From assembly GCF_034009455.1 (NCBI RefSeq), contig NZ_CP125380.1, positions 4,849,501 through 4,913,500 on the forward strand: a stretch of DNA of 64,000 nucleotides. The letters are read 5' to 3'. The notes below the pieces were generated by a model that was not told the DNA's origin, searched no databases, and saw only the letters and a list, made by a program, of their open reading frames with translations. Position 1 is the stretch's first letter. Each line of letters begins with the position of its first letter. Shown piece after piece: positions 37,173 through 45,722 of this stretch. Source of the stretch: Pseudomonas sp. P5_109 (GTDB taxonomy: Bacteria > Pseudomonadota > Gammaproteobacteria > Pseudomonadales > Pseudomonadaceae). The translations under genes and the position numbers were made by a program.

Positions 37173-38047
37173 TGTAGGAGCCGGCTCCTACAGGGATTGA
37201 GTACATCTGAAAGAAATTGGTTGGCTGTCAGGCCGCCATCGCCGACATCGCTGGCAAGCCAGCTACTACAAGGGTTGAGTACGTCTGAGAGAGATTGGGC
37301 GGCTGGTAGGCCGTTATCGCTGGCAAGCCAGCTCCTACAGTTGGGCCGGGTATGCCTGCGAGAGATTAGTTGGCTGGCAGGCCGTCTTCGCGAGCGAGCC
37401 CGCTCCCACAGTTTGAGTGGCGTGTATCTGCGAGGGATTGGTTGGCTGGCAGGCCGCCATCGCCGGCAAGCCAGCTCCTACAAGGGTTGAGTACGTCTGA
37501 GAGAGATTGGGCGGCTGGTAGGCCGTTATCGCTGGCAAGCCAGCTCCTACAGTTGGGCCGGGTATGCCTGCGAGGGACTGGTTGGCTGGCAGGCCGTCTT
37601 CGCGAGCAAGCCAGCTCCTACAGTTTGAGCGGCGTGTACCTGCGAGGGATTGGTTGGCTGGCAGGCCGCCATCGCCGGCAAGCCAGCTCCTACAAGGGTT
37701 GAGTACGTCTGAGAGAGATTGGGCGGCTGGTAGGCCGCCATCGCCGGCAAGCCAGCTCCTACAAGGGTTGAGTACGTCTGAGAGAGATTGGGCGGCTGGT
37801 AGGCCGTTATCGCTGGCAAGCCAGCTCCTACAGTTGGGCCGGGTATGCCTGCGAGGGACTGGTTGGCTGGCAGGCCGTCTTCGCGAGCAAGCCCGCTCCC
37901 ACAGTTTGAGCGGCGTGTACCTGCGAGGGATTGGTTGGCTGGCAGGCCGCCATCGCTGGCAAGCCAGCGCCTACAGTTTGGCCGGGCATGTCTGCAAGAA
38001 ATTGGTCGGCCGGCAGGCCGCCTTCGCGAGCAAGCCCGCTCCCACAG
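37173..38047. repeat. Tandem array of about 12 REP units, ~70-bp period
   Basis: The array starts with a loopless palindrome TGTAGGAGCCGGCTCCTACA (37173-37192). Units of 70-72 bases follow, each with GGYTGGYAGGCCG, a REP half and a short GTCTGAGAGAGATTG or CTGCGAGGGATTG linker. Unit anchors fall near 37222, 37299, 37370, 37440, 37510, 37579, 37651, 37721, 37790, 37861, 37932 and 38004. Three unit types (TTATCGCTGG, TCTTCGCGAG, CCATCGCYGG) recur in the same order three times, giving a roughly 211-bp higher-order repeat. Confidence 0.88.
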
Positions 38048-38266
38048 AAGAGCAAAGGCAAATCGACGTACACCCACGCCCCTCACCACTCATCAGGCCG
38101 AGCGTTAGCTCGCCTGCAGCTCTTGATCTTGATCCACCCGCCCCCTCGGGAGGCTGAGCGGAGGTGTTCATCCGGGGATGGGCGCGCAGCGCCGTTCGAC
38201 GCAGTCGAACTCATCGCATGTAGGTGCCAGCGAAGCCAACCGGAGGGCGATGCCCCCGGATGAATG

Positions 38267-38412
38267 CCGGAGCGAAGGAACCCCGAGCCTAAGCGAGGGG
38301 CCGGACGCCAGGGGCGTGACCTTTTGGTTCCTTTTGGGGCGTTTGCCAAAAGGGACTCGCCGTAAGGGCGAAACCAAAAGCCGCCGTTACCACAGAAACG
38401 GATATGTACCCC
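38267..38412 (-). repeat. Right copy of the diverged inverted element
   Basis: Reverse-complement partner of 36847-36991. On the minus strand it begins GGTACATATCCGTTTCTGTG and ends TTCGCTCCGG. Together the two copies flank the REP array like the ends of a composite element. Confidence 0.8.
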
Positions 38413-38438
38413 CCCCCAAAAAAGCGCCCACCACCCAA

Positions 38439-38500
38439 AGCGATACAAAAAACAAATACGACACGTCATTTTCAGTTTGATATTAATTTCTGTATCGCTT
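38439..38500. promoter_or_regulatory. paaA promoter region with candidate PaaX operator
   Basis: GCGATAC-N8-AATACG (38440-38460) is the inverted counterpart of CGTATT-N8-GTATC upstream of paaF. A second partial copy, GATATT-N7-GTATCGC, lies at 38479-38498. The region is AT-rich and ends about 50 bases before paaA. Confidence 0.5.
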
Positions 38501-38547
38501 ATAAAGTTCCCAATGCCCCAGAACAGATTCAAGGCGGGAACTCAAAA

Positions 38548-39537
38548 ATGTACGCACAGCTAGTAGAAACAGGCGTAAAGCGCATCAAGGACCTCTCGGA
38601 AATGTCCGAACAGGAACGCGCATTCCAGGAAAAAATCGATTCAGAAATCAAGATCGAAGCCAAGAACTGGATGCCAGATGCCTACCGCCAGACCCTGATC
38701 CGGCAGATTTCCCAGCACGCCCACTCCGAAATCGTCGGCATGCTGCCCGAAGGCAACTGGGTCACCCGCGCACCCAGCCTCAAGCGCAAACTGCAGTTGA
38801 TGGCCAAGATCCAGGACGAAGCCGGCCACGGCCTGTACCTGTACAGCGCCATGGAAACCCTGGGCGCCGACCGCGATGAAGAAGTCGCCAAGCTGCACAG
38901 CGGCAAGGCCAAGTACTCGAGCATCTTCAATTACCCGACGCTGAACTGGGCCGACATGGGCGCGGTGGGCTGGCTGGTCGATGGCGCCGCGATCGTCAAC
39001 CAGGTGGTGCTGCAGCGCACCTCCTACGGCCCCTACTCCCGGGCCATGGTGCGCATCTGCAAGGAAGAGAGCTTCCACCAGCGCCAGGGCTACGAAATCC
39101 TCCTGACCATGATGCGCCACGGTACCCAGGCGCAAAAAGACATGGTCCAGGACGCGATCAACCGCCTCTGGTGGCCGTCGCTGATGATGTTCGGCCCAAG
39201 CGACGAACACTCGCCCAACAGTGCCCAGTCCATGGCCTGGAAAATCAAGCGCCAGAGCAACGACGAACTGCGCCAGCGCTTCGTCGACCAGACCATCCCG
39301 CAGCTGGAACTGCTGGGCTGCACCTGCCCCGACCCGGACCTGAAGTGGAACGCCGAACGCGGCCACTACGACTTCGGCGAAATCCAGTGGAACGAATTCT
39401 ACGAAGTGCTCAAGGGCAACGGCCCGTGCAACCAGGAACGCGTCGCCACCCGCCGCAAGGCGATTGAAGACGGTGCCTGGGTTCGTGAAGCCGCCGTCGC
39501 CCATGCCCGTAAAAAACAAAACAAGAACGCCGCCTGA
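38548..39537 (+). CDS. paaA: Phenylacetyl-CoA epoxidase catalytic subunit
   Basis: Di-iron oxygenase subunit of 329 residues that inserts one oxygen atom into the ring of phenylacetyl-CoA, forming the 1,2-epoxide. Iron-ligand motifs are [14 protein letters not shown] (near residue 93) and [16 protein letters not shown] (near residue 172), typical of PaaA. I start at the ATG giving [13 protein letters not shown], the conserved N-terminus; the frame extends upstream through non-coding promoter sequence. The spacer before it (GGCGGGAACTC) is only a moderate ribosome site. First gene of paaABCDE. Confidence 0.96.
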   Translation: MYAQLVETGVKRIKDLSEMSEQERAFQEKIDSEIKIEAKNWMPDAYRQTLIRQISQHAHSEIVGMLPEGNWVTRAPSLKRKLQLMAKIQDEAGHGLYLYSAMETLGADRDEEVAKLHSGKAKYSSIFNYPTLNWADMGAVGWLVDGAAIVNQVVLQRTSYGPYSRAMVRICKEESFHQRQGYEILLTMMRHGTQAQKDMVQDAINRLWWPSLMMFGPSDEHSPNSAQSMAWKIKRQSNDELRQRFVDQTIPQLELLGCTCPDPDLKWNAERGHYDFGEIQWNEFYEVLKGNGPCNQERVATRRKAIEDGAWVREAAVAHARKKQNKNAA

Positions 39538-39565
39538 TCCGGCCACCTGATGTGGAGTAACTGAA

Positions 39566-39847
39566 ATGTCCGAGTGGACCCTCTTCGAAGTCTTCGTGCG
39601 CAGCAAGCACGGCCTCAACCACAAGCATGTCGGCAGCGTGCATGCCGCCGACACCACCATGGCCATCGAGAACGCGCGCGAGCTCTACACCCGTCGCAGC
39701 GAAGGCGTAAGCCTGTGGGTGGTGCCTTCGGCATTGATCACCGCCTCGTCGCCGGATGAAAAAGACCCGCTGTTCGATCCGTCGGACGACAAGGTCTACC
39801 GCCACGCCAGCTTCTACGAGCTGCCGGCCGAAGTCGGGCACATGTGA
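39566..39847 (+). CDS. paaB: Phenylacetyl-CoA epoxidase subunit PaaB
   Basis: Small subunit of 93 residues of the epoxidase complex, needed for assembly or contact with the reductase; it has no metal site. The family N-terminus MSEWTLFEVFVRSKHGLNHK is intact. It sits 28 bases after paaA and 8 bases before paaC. Confidence 0.95.
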   Translation: MSEWTLFEVFVRSKHGLNHKHVGSVHAADTTMAIENARELYTRRSEGVSLWVVPSALITASSPDEKDPLFDPSDDKVYRHASFYELPAEVGHM

Positions 39848-39855
39848 GGTCGACC

Positions 39856-40617
39856 ATGAATAACAAGACCGATCTGATCGAATACCTGCTGCGCCTCGGC
39901 GACAGTGCCCTGATCCAGGGCCAGCGTCTGTGCCAATGGTGCGGCAAGGCCCCGGCACTGGAAGAAGAGCTGGCGCTGATGAACGTCGGCCTCGACCTGG
40001 TGGGCCAGGCACGCAACTGGCTGGAATACGCCGCCGAACTGCTGGACGACGGCCGCGATGCCGATCACCTGGCGTTCCGTCGCGACGAGCGCGCCTACCG
40101 CAACCTGCTGTTGGTGGAACAACCCAACGGCGACTTCGCGGTGACCATGCTCAAGCAGTTTCTCTATGACGCTTGGCATTTGCCGGTGCTGCAAGGCCTG
40201 AGCCAGTCCAGCGACGAACGCATTGCCGGGATTGCCGCCAAAGCCGTGAAGGAAGCGACCTATCACCTGCGCCGCTCCGGCGAGTGGATCGAGCGTATGG
40301 GCGACGGCACCGAGGAAAGCCACAAGCGCATGCTCGCCGCCATCCCCGAAGTCTGGCGTTTCACCGTGGAACTGATCGCCGCCGACGACAGCGAACAGCG
40401 CCTGTGCGAAGCCAGCATCACCCCGGACATCGCCAGCGTCGCCGCGCAGTGGCAGGCCAAGGTCGAGCAGATTTTCACCAGCGCCACCCTGCCCGTTCCC
40501 GCGGCGCCGAACTACTTCTACCTGAATGCACGCAAGGGCCTGCACAGCGAACACCTGGGCATCCTGCTCGCCGAAATGCAGTTCCTGCCACGAGCGTACC
40601 CCGATGCAACCTGGTGA
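39856..40617 (+). CDS. paaC: Phenylacetyl-CoA epoxidase structural subunit PaaC
   Basis: Subunit of 253 residues, paralogous to PaaA but structural in known complexes. It shows LRLGDSALIQGQRLCQWCGK at the N-terminus and KEATYHLRRSGEWIERMGDG near residue 140. I start at the ATG giving MNNKTDLIEY because GAGG precedes it; an upstream GTG is in frame but inside the paaB end. It overlaps paaD by 14 bases. Confidence 0.95.
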   Translation: MNNKTDLIEYLLRLGDSALIQGQRLCQWCGKAPALEEELALMNVGLDLVGQARNWLEYAAELLDDGRDADHLAFRRDERAYRNLLLVEQPNGDFAVTMLKQFLYDAWHLPVLQGLSQSSDERIAGIAAKAVKEATYHLRRSGEWIERMGDGTEESHKRMLAAIPEVWRFTVELIAADDSEQRLCEASITPDIASVAAQWQAKVEQIFTSATLPVPAAPNYFYLNARKGLHSEHLGILLAEMQFLPRAYPDATW

Positions 40618-41137
40618 GCTGATCGCCAGCGACCTCGGCGCCCGGCCGGCTCAACCGACCGACCTGGCCGCCGCCTGGGCGATCCTGTCGGAGGTCATGG
40701 ACCCGGAAGTGCCGGTGGTCAGCGTCGTCGACCTCGGCATCGTCCGCGACCTGGACTGGCAGGCCGGACATCTTCACGTGGTGGTCACGCCGACCTACTC
40801 CGGTTGCCCCGCCACCGAAGTGATCGAAAGCGACATCCGCGAAGCCCTGGAACTGGCCGGATTCAAGGCGCCGTTACTTGAGCGCAAGTTGACCCCGGCC
40901 TGGACCACCGACTGGATCAGCGACAGCGGCCGCGAACGCCTGCGGGCCTATGGCATTGCGCCGCCCGAGGGCAGCACCAGCAAGCGCAGCCTGCTCGGCG
41001 AAAGCCCGCAGGTTGTGTGCCCGCAATGCGGCAGCGCCCACACCGAGGTGCTCAGCGAGTTCGGCTCCACCGCGTGCAAGGCCCTGTACCGCTGCGTCGA
41101 TTGCCGGGAACCGTTCGACTATTTCAAGTGCATCTGA
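40604..41137 (+). CDS. paaD: PaaD, epoxidase maturation protein
   Basis: Protein of 177 residues with an N-terminal DUF59/MIP18-like domain (AWAILSEVMDPEVPVVSVVD) and a C-terminal zinc-ribbon-like part with cysteines in CPQCGSAH and CVDCREPF. It is thought to help Fe-S cluster assembly of PaaE. The ATG at 40604 lies within the end of paaC; longer frames would overlap paaC more deeply. Confidence 0.93.
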   Translation: MQPGELIASDLGARPAQPTDLAAAWAILSEVMDPEVPVVSVVDLGIVRDLDWQAGHLHVVVTPTYSGCPATEVIESDIREALELAGFKAPLLERKLTPAWTTDWISDSGRERLRAYGIAPPEGSTSKRSLLGESPQVVCPQCGSAHTEVLSEFGSTACKALYRCVDCREPFDYFKCI

Positions 41138-41171
41138 GCGGCGAATCGGCCGTCCCAGCTGGAGAACAACA

Positions 41172-42248
41172 ATGAGCAAATTTCACAGCCTGACCATCAA
41201 GGACGTGCGCGCCGAGACCCGTGACGCGGTGTCCATCGCCTTCGACATTCCGCAGGACCTGCAAGACAGCTTTCACTTCACCCAGGGCCAGCACCTGGTG
41301 ATGCGCACGCAACTGGACGGCGAAGAAGTGCGCCGCTCCTACTCAATCTGCACCGGAGTCAACGACGGTGAACTGCGTATTGCCGTCAAGCGTGTGGCGG
41401 GCGGCCGTTTCTCGGCGTTTGCCAACGAACAGCTGAAAGCCGGGCACGTCCTGGAAGTGATGCCGCCTGCCGGGCATTTCTGCGTCGAACTCGACCCGCA
41501 ACGCCACGGTAATTACCTGGCTGTAGCGGCGGGCAGCGGCATCACGCCGATCCTGTCGATCATCAAGACCACCCTGGAAACCGAGCCCCACAGCCGCGTC
41601 ACCCTGCTGTACGGCAACCGCTCCAGCTCCGGCGCGCTGTTCCGCGAGCAGCTTGAAGATTTGAAGAACCGCTACCTGCAACGCCTGAACCTGATCTTCG
41701 TGTTCAGCCGCGAGCAGCAGGATGTCGACCTGTACAACGGCCGGATCAACGCCGAGAAGTGCGAGCAATTGTTCTCCCGCTGGCTCGACGTCAAGGCCCT
41801 CGACGCCGCCTTCATCTGCGGCCCGCAGGAAATGACCGAGACCGTGCGCGACAGCCTCAAGGCCAAGGGCATGGCGCCTGAGCGCATCCATTTCGAACTG
41901 TTCGCCGCCGCCGGCAGCGAGCAAAAACGCGAAGCTCGCGAAGCGGCCCGCCAGGTGGATTCAGCGGTCAGCCAGATCACCGTCATCAGCGACGGTCGCG
42001 CCCTGGCCTTCGACCTGCCGCGCAACAGCCAGAGCATCCTCGACGCGGGCAACGCCCAGGGCGCCGAATTGCCTTACTCGTGCAAGGCCGGCGTGTGCTC
42101 GACCTGCAAGTGCAAGGTCATCGAAGGCGAAGTGGAAATGGACAGCAACCACGCCCTGGAAGACTACGAAGTGGCTGCCGGCTATGTGCTGTCGTGCCAG
42201 GCCTTCCCGATCAGCGACAAGGTTGTGCTGGATTTCGATCAGCTCTGA
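41172..42248 (+). CDS. paaE: Phenylacetyl-CoA epoxidase reductase subunit
   Basis: NADPH reductase of 358 residues that passes electrons to PaaA. The FAD domain has RRSYSICTGVNDGELRIAVK, the NAD(P) domain AAGSGITPILSIIKT and FICGPQEMTETV, and the C-terminal plant-type [2Fe-2S] ferredoxin domain CKAGVCSTCKCKVIEGE plus a distal Cys in VLSCQAFP. The start is ATG after GGAGAACAAC, 34 bases after paaD. Last gene of paaABCDE. Confidence 0.96.
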   Translation: MSKFHSLTIKDVRAETRDAVSIAFDIPQDLQDSFHFTQGQHLVMRTQLDGEEVRRSYSICTGVNDGELRIAVKRVAGGRFSAFANEQLKAGHVLEVMPPAGHFCVELDPQRHGNYLAVAAGSGITPILSIIKTTLETEPHSRVTLLYGNRSSSGALFREQLEDLKNRYLQRLNLIFVFSREQQDVDLYNGRINAEKCEQLFSRWLDVKALDAAFICGPQEMTETVRDSLKAKGMAPERIHFELFAAAGSEQKREAREAARQVDSAVSQITVISDGRALAFDLPRNSQSILDAGNAQGAELPYSCKAGVCSTCKCKVIEGEVEMDSNHALEDYEVAAGYVLSCQAFPISDKVVLDFDQL

Positions 42249-42270
42249 TTTACAGGATCACCCTAAACCC

Positions 42271-42360
42271 TGTGGGAGCGGGCTTGCTCGCGAAGACGGA
42301 GTGTCAGGCGCCATCCATGTTGAATGTGATGGCCCCTTCGCGAGCAAGCCCGCTCCCACA
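42271..42360. repeat. REP doublet (TGTGGGAGCGGGC type)
   Basis: Arms TGTGGGAGCGGGCTTGCTCG and complement ending at 42360; it lies between paaE and the DUF485 gene. Confidence 0.88.
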
Positions 42361-42424
42361 TTGATCCGGTTCCGACCCGAATACACCGTTTCACCCAAAA
42401 CAAAAACAACAAAGGAGAGTCACC

Positions 42425-42733
42425 ATGAGCCCGCAAGACATAGAACTCATCCACCAACACCCCAACTTCATCCAGTTGGTGCGACGCAAGCAGAAACTCT
42501 ACTGGTCGTTGTCGCTGATCATGCTGGTGATCTACTTCGGCTTCGTGCTGCTGGTGGCGTTCTCGCCCGCAACCCTCGGCCAATCCCTGAGCGGCGGCGT
42601 GACCACCGTAGGCATGCTGGTGGGTGTGGTGATCGTGGTGCTGGCCTTTGCCTTGACGGGTTTCTATGTCTATCGCGCCAACAACGTGATCGACCCGCTG
42701 AATGAAAAACTCAAGCAGGAGTGCGCCCGATGA
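42425..42733 (+). CDS. DUF485 membrane protein
   Basis: Small inner-membrane protein of 102 residues with two hydrophobic helices ([36 protein letters not shown]). DUF485 proteins (YjcH in E. coli) are encoded directly before ActP-type solute symporters and are presumed partners. Here the stop overlaps the permease start (ATGA). GGAG lies before the start. Confidence 0.92.
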   Translation: MSPQDIELIHQHPNFIQLVRRKQKLYWSLSLIMLVIYFGFVLLVAFSPATLGQSLSGGVTTVGMLVGVVIVVLAFALTGFYVYRANNVIDPLNEKLKQECAR

Positions 42734-44376
42734 GCCGCCTTCTTGCCTTGTTCCTGCTGCCGCTGGCAGCGGTCACTGATGTTGCGCTGGCCGCCGACGG
42801 CGCGTCCCGCCCACTGAACTGGAACGCCATCGGCATGTTCCTGGTGTTCGTGCTGTTCACCCTCGGCGTGACGCGCTGGGCGGCACTTCGCACCCGCTCC
42901 GCCAGCGACTTCTACACCGCCGGTGGTGGCATGACCGGCTTCCAGAACGGCCTGGCGATTGCTGGCGACATGATCTCGGCAGCCTCGTTCCTCGGCATTT
43001 CCGCGATGATGTTCCTCAATGGCTACGACGGTTTGCTCTACGCCTTGGGCGTGCTGGCCGGCTGGCCGATCATCCTGTTCCTGATTGCCGAACGCCTGCG
43101 CAACCTCGGGAAATACACCTTTGCCGACGTGGTGTCCTATCGCCTGGAGCAGACCCCGGTACGCCTGACCTCGGCTTTCGGCACCCTGACCGTGGCCCTC
43201 ATGTACCTGGTGGCGCAGATGGTCGGTGCCGGCAAGCTGATCGAGTTGCTGTTCGGCATCGACTACCTCTATGCGGTGATGCTGGTCGGCGTGCTGATGG
43301 TGTTCTACGTGACCTTCGGCGGCATGCTCGCCACCACCTGGGTGCAGATCATCAAGGCGGTGATGCTGCTGTTCGGCACCACCTTCATGGCATTCATGGT
43401 GCTCAAGCACTTCGGTTTCAGCACTGAAGCGATGTTTGCCGGCGCTACCGCCGTGCATGCCAAGGGCAACGCGATCATGGCGCCCGGTGGTTTGCTGTCC
43501 AACCCGATCGATGCGATTTCCCTGGGGCTTGGCATGATGTTCGGTACCGCCGGCCTGCCGCACATCCTGATGCGTTTCTTCACCGTCAGCGATGCCAAGG
43601 AAGCGCGTAAAAGCGTGTTCTACGCCACCGGTTTCATCGGCTACTTCTACTTGCTGCTGATCATCGTCGGCTTCGGCGCCATCGTCATGGTCGGCACCGA
43701 TCCGGCGTTCCGCGACGCCAGCGGCGCAATCATCGGCGGCGGCAACATGATCGCTGTGCACCTGGCCCAGGCCGTGGGTGGCAACCTGTTCCTCGGCTTC
43801 ATCTCGGCGGTCGCCTTCGCCACCATCCTGGCAGTGGTTGCCGGGCTGGCACTGTCCGGCGCCTCGGCGGTGTCCCATGACCTGTATGCCTGCGTGATAC
43901 GCAAGGGCCAGGCCAGCGAACAGCAAGAAATACGCGTGTCGCGAATCGCCACCCTGTGCATCGGCGTGCTGGCGATCCTCCTCGGCCTGCTGTTCGAGTC
44001 GCAGAACATTGCCTTCCTCTCCGGCCTGGTGCTGGCCATTGCCGCGTCGGTGAATTTCCCGGTGCTGTTCCTTTCGATGTACTGGAAAGGCCTGACCACT
44101 CGCGGCGCCGTGCTCGGCAGCCTGTCCGGACTGGTCTCGGCGATTGTGTTGCTGGTGCTAAGCCCGGCGGTGTGGGTCAACGTGCTGCATCACGACAAGG
44201 CGCTGTTCCCGTACTCCAACCCGGCGCTGTTTTCCATGAGCCTGGCGTTCTTCAGTGCCTGGCTGTTTTCCGTCACCGACACCTCACCCCGTGCAGCCCT
44301 TGAGCGCGGCCGTTATCTGGCGCAGTTCATCCGTTCGATGACCGGCATCGGTGCCTCCGGCGCCAGCAAACACTAA
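42730..44376 (+). CDS. paaL: Sodium:solute symporter, phenylacetate permease
   Basis: Inner-membrane permease of 548 residues of the SSF family, close in layout to acetate permease ActP. It has an N-terminal signal-like segment, [40 protein letters not shown] and about 13 helices. Position inside the phenylacetate genes and next to an OprD-type porin supports phenylacetate uptake (PaaL in P. putida). The substrate is inferred from context; the fold itself is not in doubt. Confidence 0.87.
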   Translation: MSRLLALFLLPLAAVTDVALAADGASRPLNWNAIGMFLVFVLFTLGVTRWAALRTRSASDFYTAGGGMTGFQNGLAIAGDMISAASFLGISAMMFLNGYDGLLYALGVLAGWPIILFLIAERLRNLGKYTFADVVSYRLEQTPVRLTSAFGTLTVALMYLVAQMVGAGKLIELLFGIDYLYAVMLVGVLMVFYVTFGGMLATTWVQIIKAVMLLFGTTFMAFMVLKHFGFSTEAMFAGATAVHAKGNAIMAPGGLLSNPIDAISLGLGMMFGTAGLPHILMRFFTVSDAKEARKSVFYATGFIGYFYLLLIIVGFGAIVMVGTDPAFRDASGAIIGGGNMIAVHLAQAVGGNLFLGFISAVAFATILAVVAGLALSGASAVSHDLYACVIRKGQASEQQEIRVSRIATLCIGVLAILLGLLFESQNIAFLSGLVLAIAASVNFPVLFLSMYWKGLTTRGAVLGSLSGLVSAIVLLVLSPAVWVNVLHHDKALFPYSNPALFSMSLAFFSAWLFSVTDTSPRAALERGRYLAQFIRSMTGIGASGASKH

Positions 44377-44409
44377 TAACGACCGATCAGTTGGCAGGGA
44401 ATAAAAATA

Positions 44410-45663
44410 ATGAAACCCGCTCGTACTGCACCTTATGAATCACTGTTTTCGCTGGCCGTCGCATTGAGTCTGCCCATGATCGCCCCTTGCGCCATGGCCG
44501 ACTTCATCGGCGACAGCAAGGCCCGTATCGAAATGCGCAACCACTACATCAACCGCGATTTCCGTCAGGACAACGCCCCGCAATCCAAGGCCGATGAATG
44601 GGCCCAGGGCTTCACTGCGCGCGTCGAATCCGGGTTCACCGACGGCACCTTCGGTTTTGGTCTCGACGCGCTGGGCGAACTGGGGCTCAAGCTCGACTCC
44701 AGCCCGGATCGCCGTGGTACCGGGCTGCTGCCGTTTGGCCCGCAGAGCCATGAGCCCGATGACGACTACAGCGAACTGGGCGTGACCGGCAAAGTGCGGG
44801 TGTCCAAGAGCGTGTTGAAACTCGGCACCCTGCAACCCTTGTTGCCGGTGGCGACTTACAACGACACACGCCTGCTGGGTTCGACCTTTGAAGGTGGCTT
44901 GCTGACCAGCCAGGAGATCGACGGCCTGACGGTGAATGCCGGCCGCCTGACCAAGGCCAACCTGCGCGACTCGTCCAGCAACGATGACATCGGCTACGCC
45001 GCCGCCAGCAGCGATCACTTCGACTTCGGTGGCGGCAGCTACGCGTTCAGCCCGCAACTGAACCTGAGCTACTACTACGGCAAGCTCGACCAGATCTATC
45101 GCCAGCAATTCGCCGGACTGGTGCATACGCAACCACTGGGCAACGGCTTCAACCTGCGCAGCGACCTGCGTTATTTCGACAGTCGCGGTGACGGCGCGGA
45201 AAAGGCCGGGCGCATCGACAACCGCAATTTCAATAGCATGTTCACCCTGTCCCACGGTGCCCACAAGGTCAGTGCCGCCTACCAGCAACTGTCCGGCGAC
45301 AGCGCCTTTCCGTTCCTCAACGGCGGCGATCCGTACGTGGTCAACCTGGTGACGTTCAACACCTTTACCCGCGCCGACGAGGATTCCTGGCAGCTGCGTT
45401 ACGACTATGACTTCGCGGCGCAAGGCATTCCCGGCCTGACCTTCATGACCCGCTACACCGACGGCAGCCACGTCAAGGCAGGCAGCGTCGACAACGGAAG
45501 CGAATGGGAGCGCGACACCGATATCAGCTACGTCATCCAGAGCGGCGTGTTGAAGAACGTCAGCCTGCGCTGGCGCAACGTGACCTTCCGTTCCGGCGAT
45601 GGCTTGACGACCGCCCTCGATGAAAACCGGCTGATCGTCGGTTACACCCTGGCGCTTTGGTAA
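44410..45663 (+). CDS. paaM: OprD-family outer-membrane porin (PaaM-like)
   Basis: Outer-membrane channel of 417 residues with a signal peptide (about 1-30, ending PCAMA). It has OprD-type strands (FIGDSKARIEMRNHYINRDF; DEWAQGFTARVESGFTDGTF) and a C-terminal aromatic residue (TLALW). OprD-family porins take up small carboxylates; the location between paaL and paaZ suggests phenylacetate. The symbol follows P. putida usage and rests on context. Confidence 0.82.
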   Translation: MKPARTAPYESLFSLAVALSLPMIAPCAMADFIGDSKARIEMRNHYINRDFRQDNAPQSKADEWAQGFTARVESGFTDGTFGFGLDALGELGLKLDSSPDRRGTGLLPFGPQSHEPDDDYSELGVTGKVRVSKSVLKLGTLQPLLPVATYNDTRLLGSTFEGGLLTSQEIDGLTVNAGRLTKANLRDSSSNDDIGYAAASSDHFDFGGGSYAFSPQLNLSYYYGKLDQIYRQQFAGLVHTQPLGNGFNLRSDLRYFDSRGDGAEKAGRIDNRNFNSMFTLSHGAHKVSAAYQQLSGDSAFPFLNGGDPYVVNLVTFNTFTRADEDSWQLRYDYDFAAQGIPGLTFMTRYTDGSHVKAGSVDNGSEWERDTDISYVIQSGVLKNVSLRWRNVTFRSGDGLTTALDENRLIVGYTLALW

Positions 45664-45722
45664 TTCCCTGAATGGCGTGGCTGTGGCCGCGCCAACACCT
45701 TTCACAACCAGGAGCATTCGTG

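Larger units (their letters stand above)
36772..38547. other. Non-coding, repeat-rich gap splitting the paa genes
   Basis: No gene in these 1,776 bases. Open frames here simply repeat short low-complexity peptides because they read through tandem repeats. In order it holds a lone REP arm (36794-36819), the left copy of an inverted element (36847-36991), further GC-rich sequence, the 70-bp REP array (37173-38047), the right inverted copy (38267-38412) and the paaA promoter region. Confidence 0.85.

Noticed and set aside
37173..38047. Regularly spaced repeats that could suggest a CRISPR array or a repeat protein (frames with SQLLQ or GWQA repeats).
   Set aside because: The repeats are REP hairpins with 70-base periods and no unique spacers, and no cas genes are near. 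The peptide repeats occur in several frames at once.
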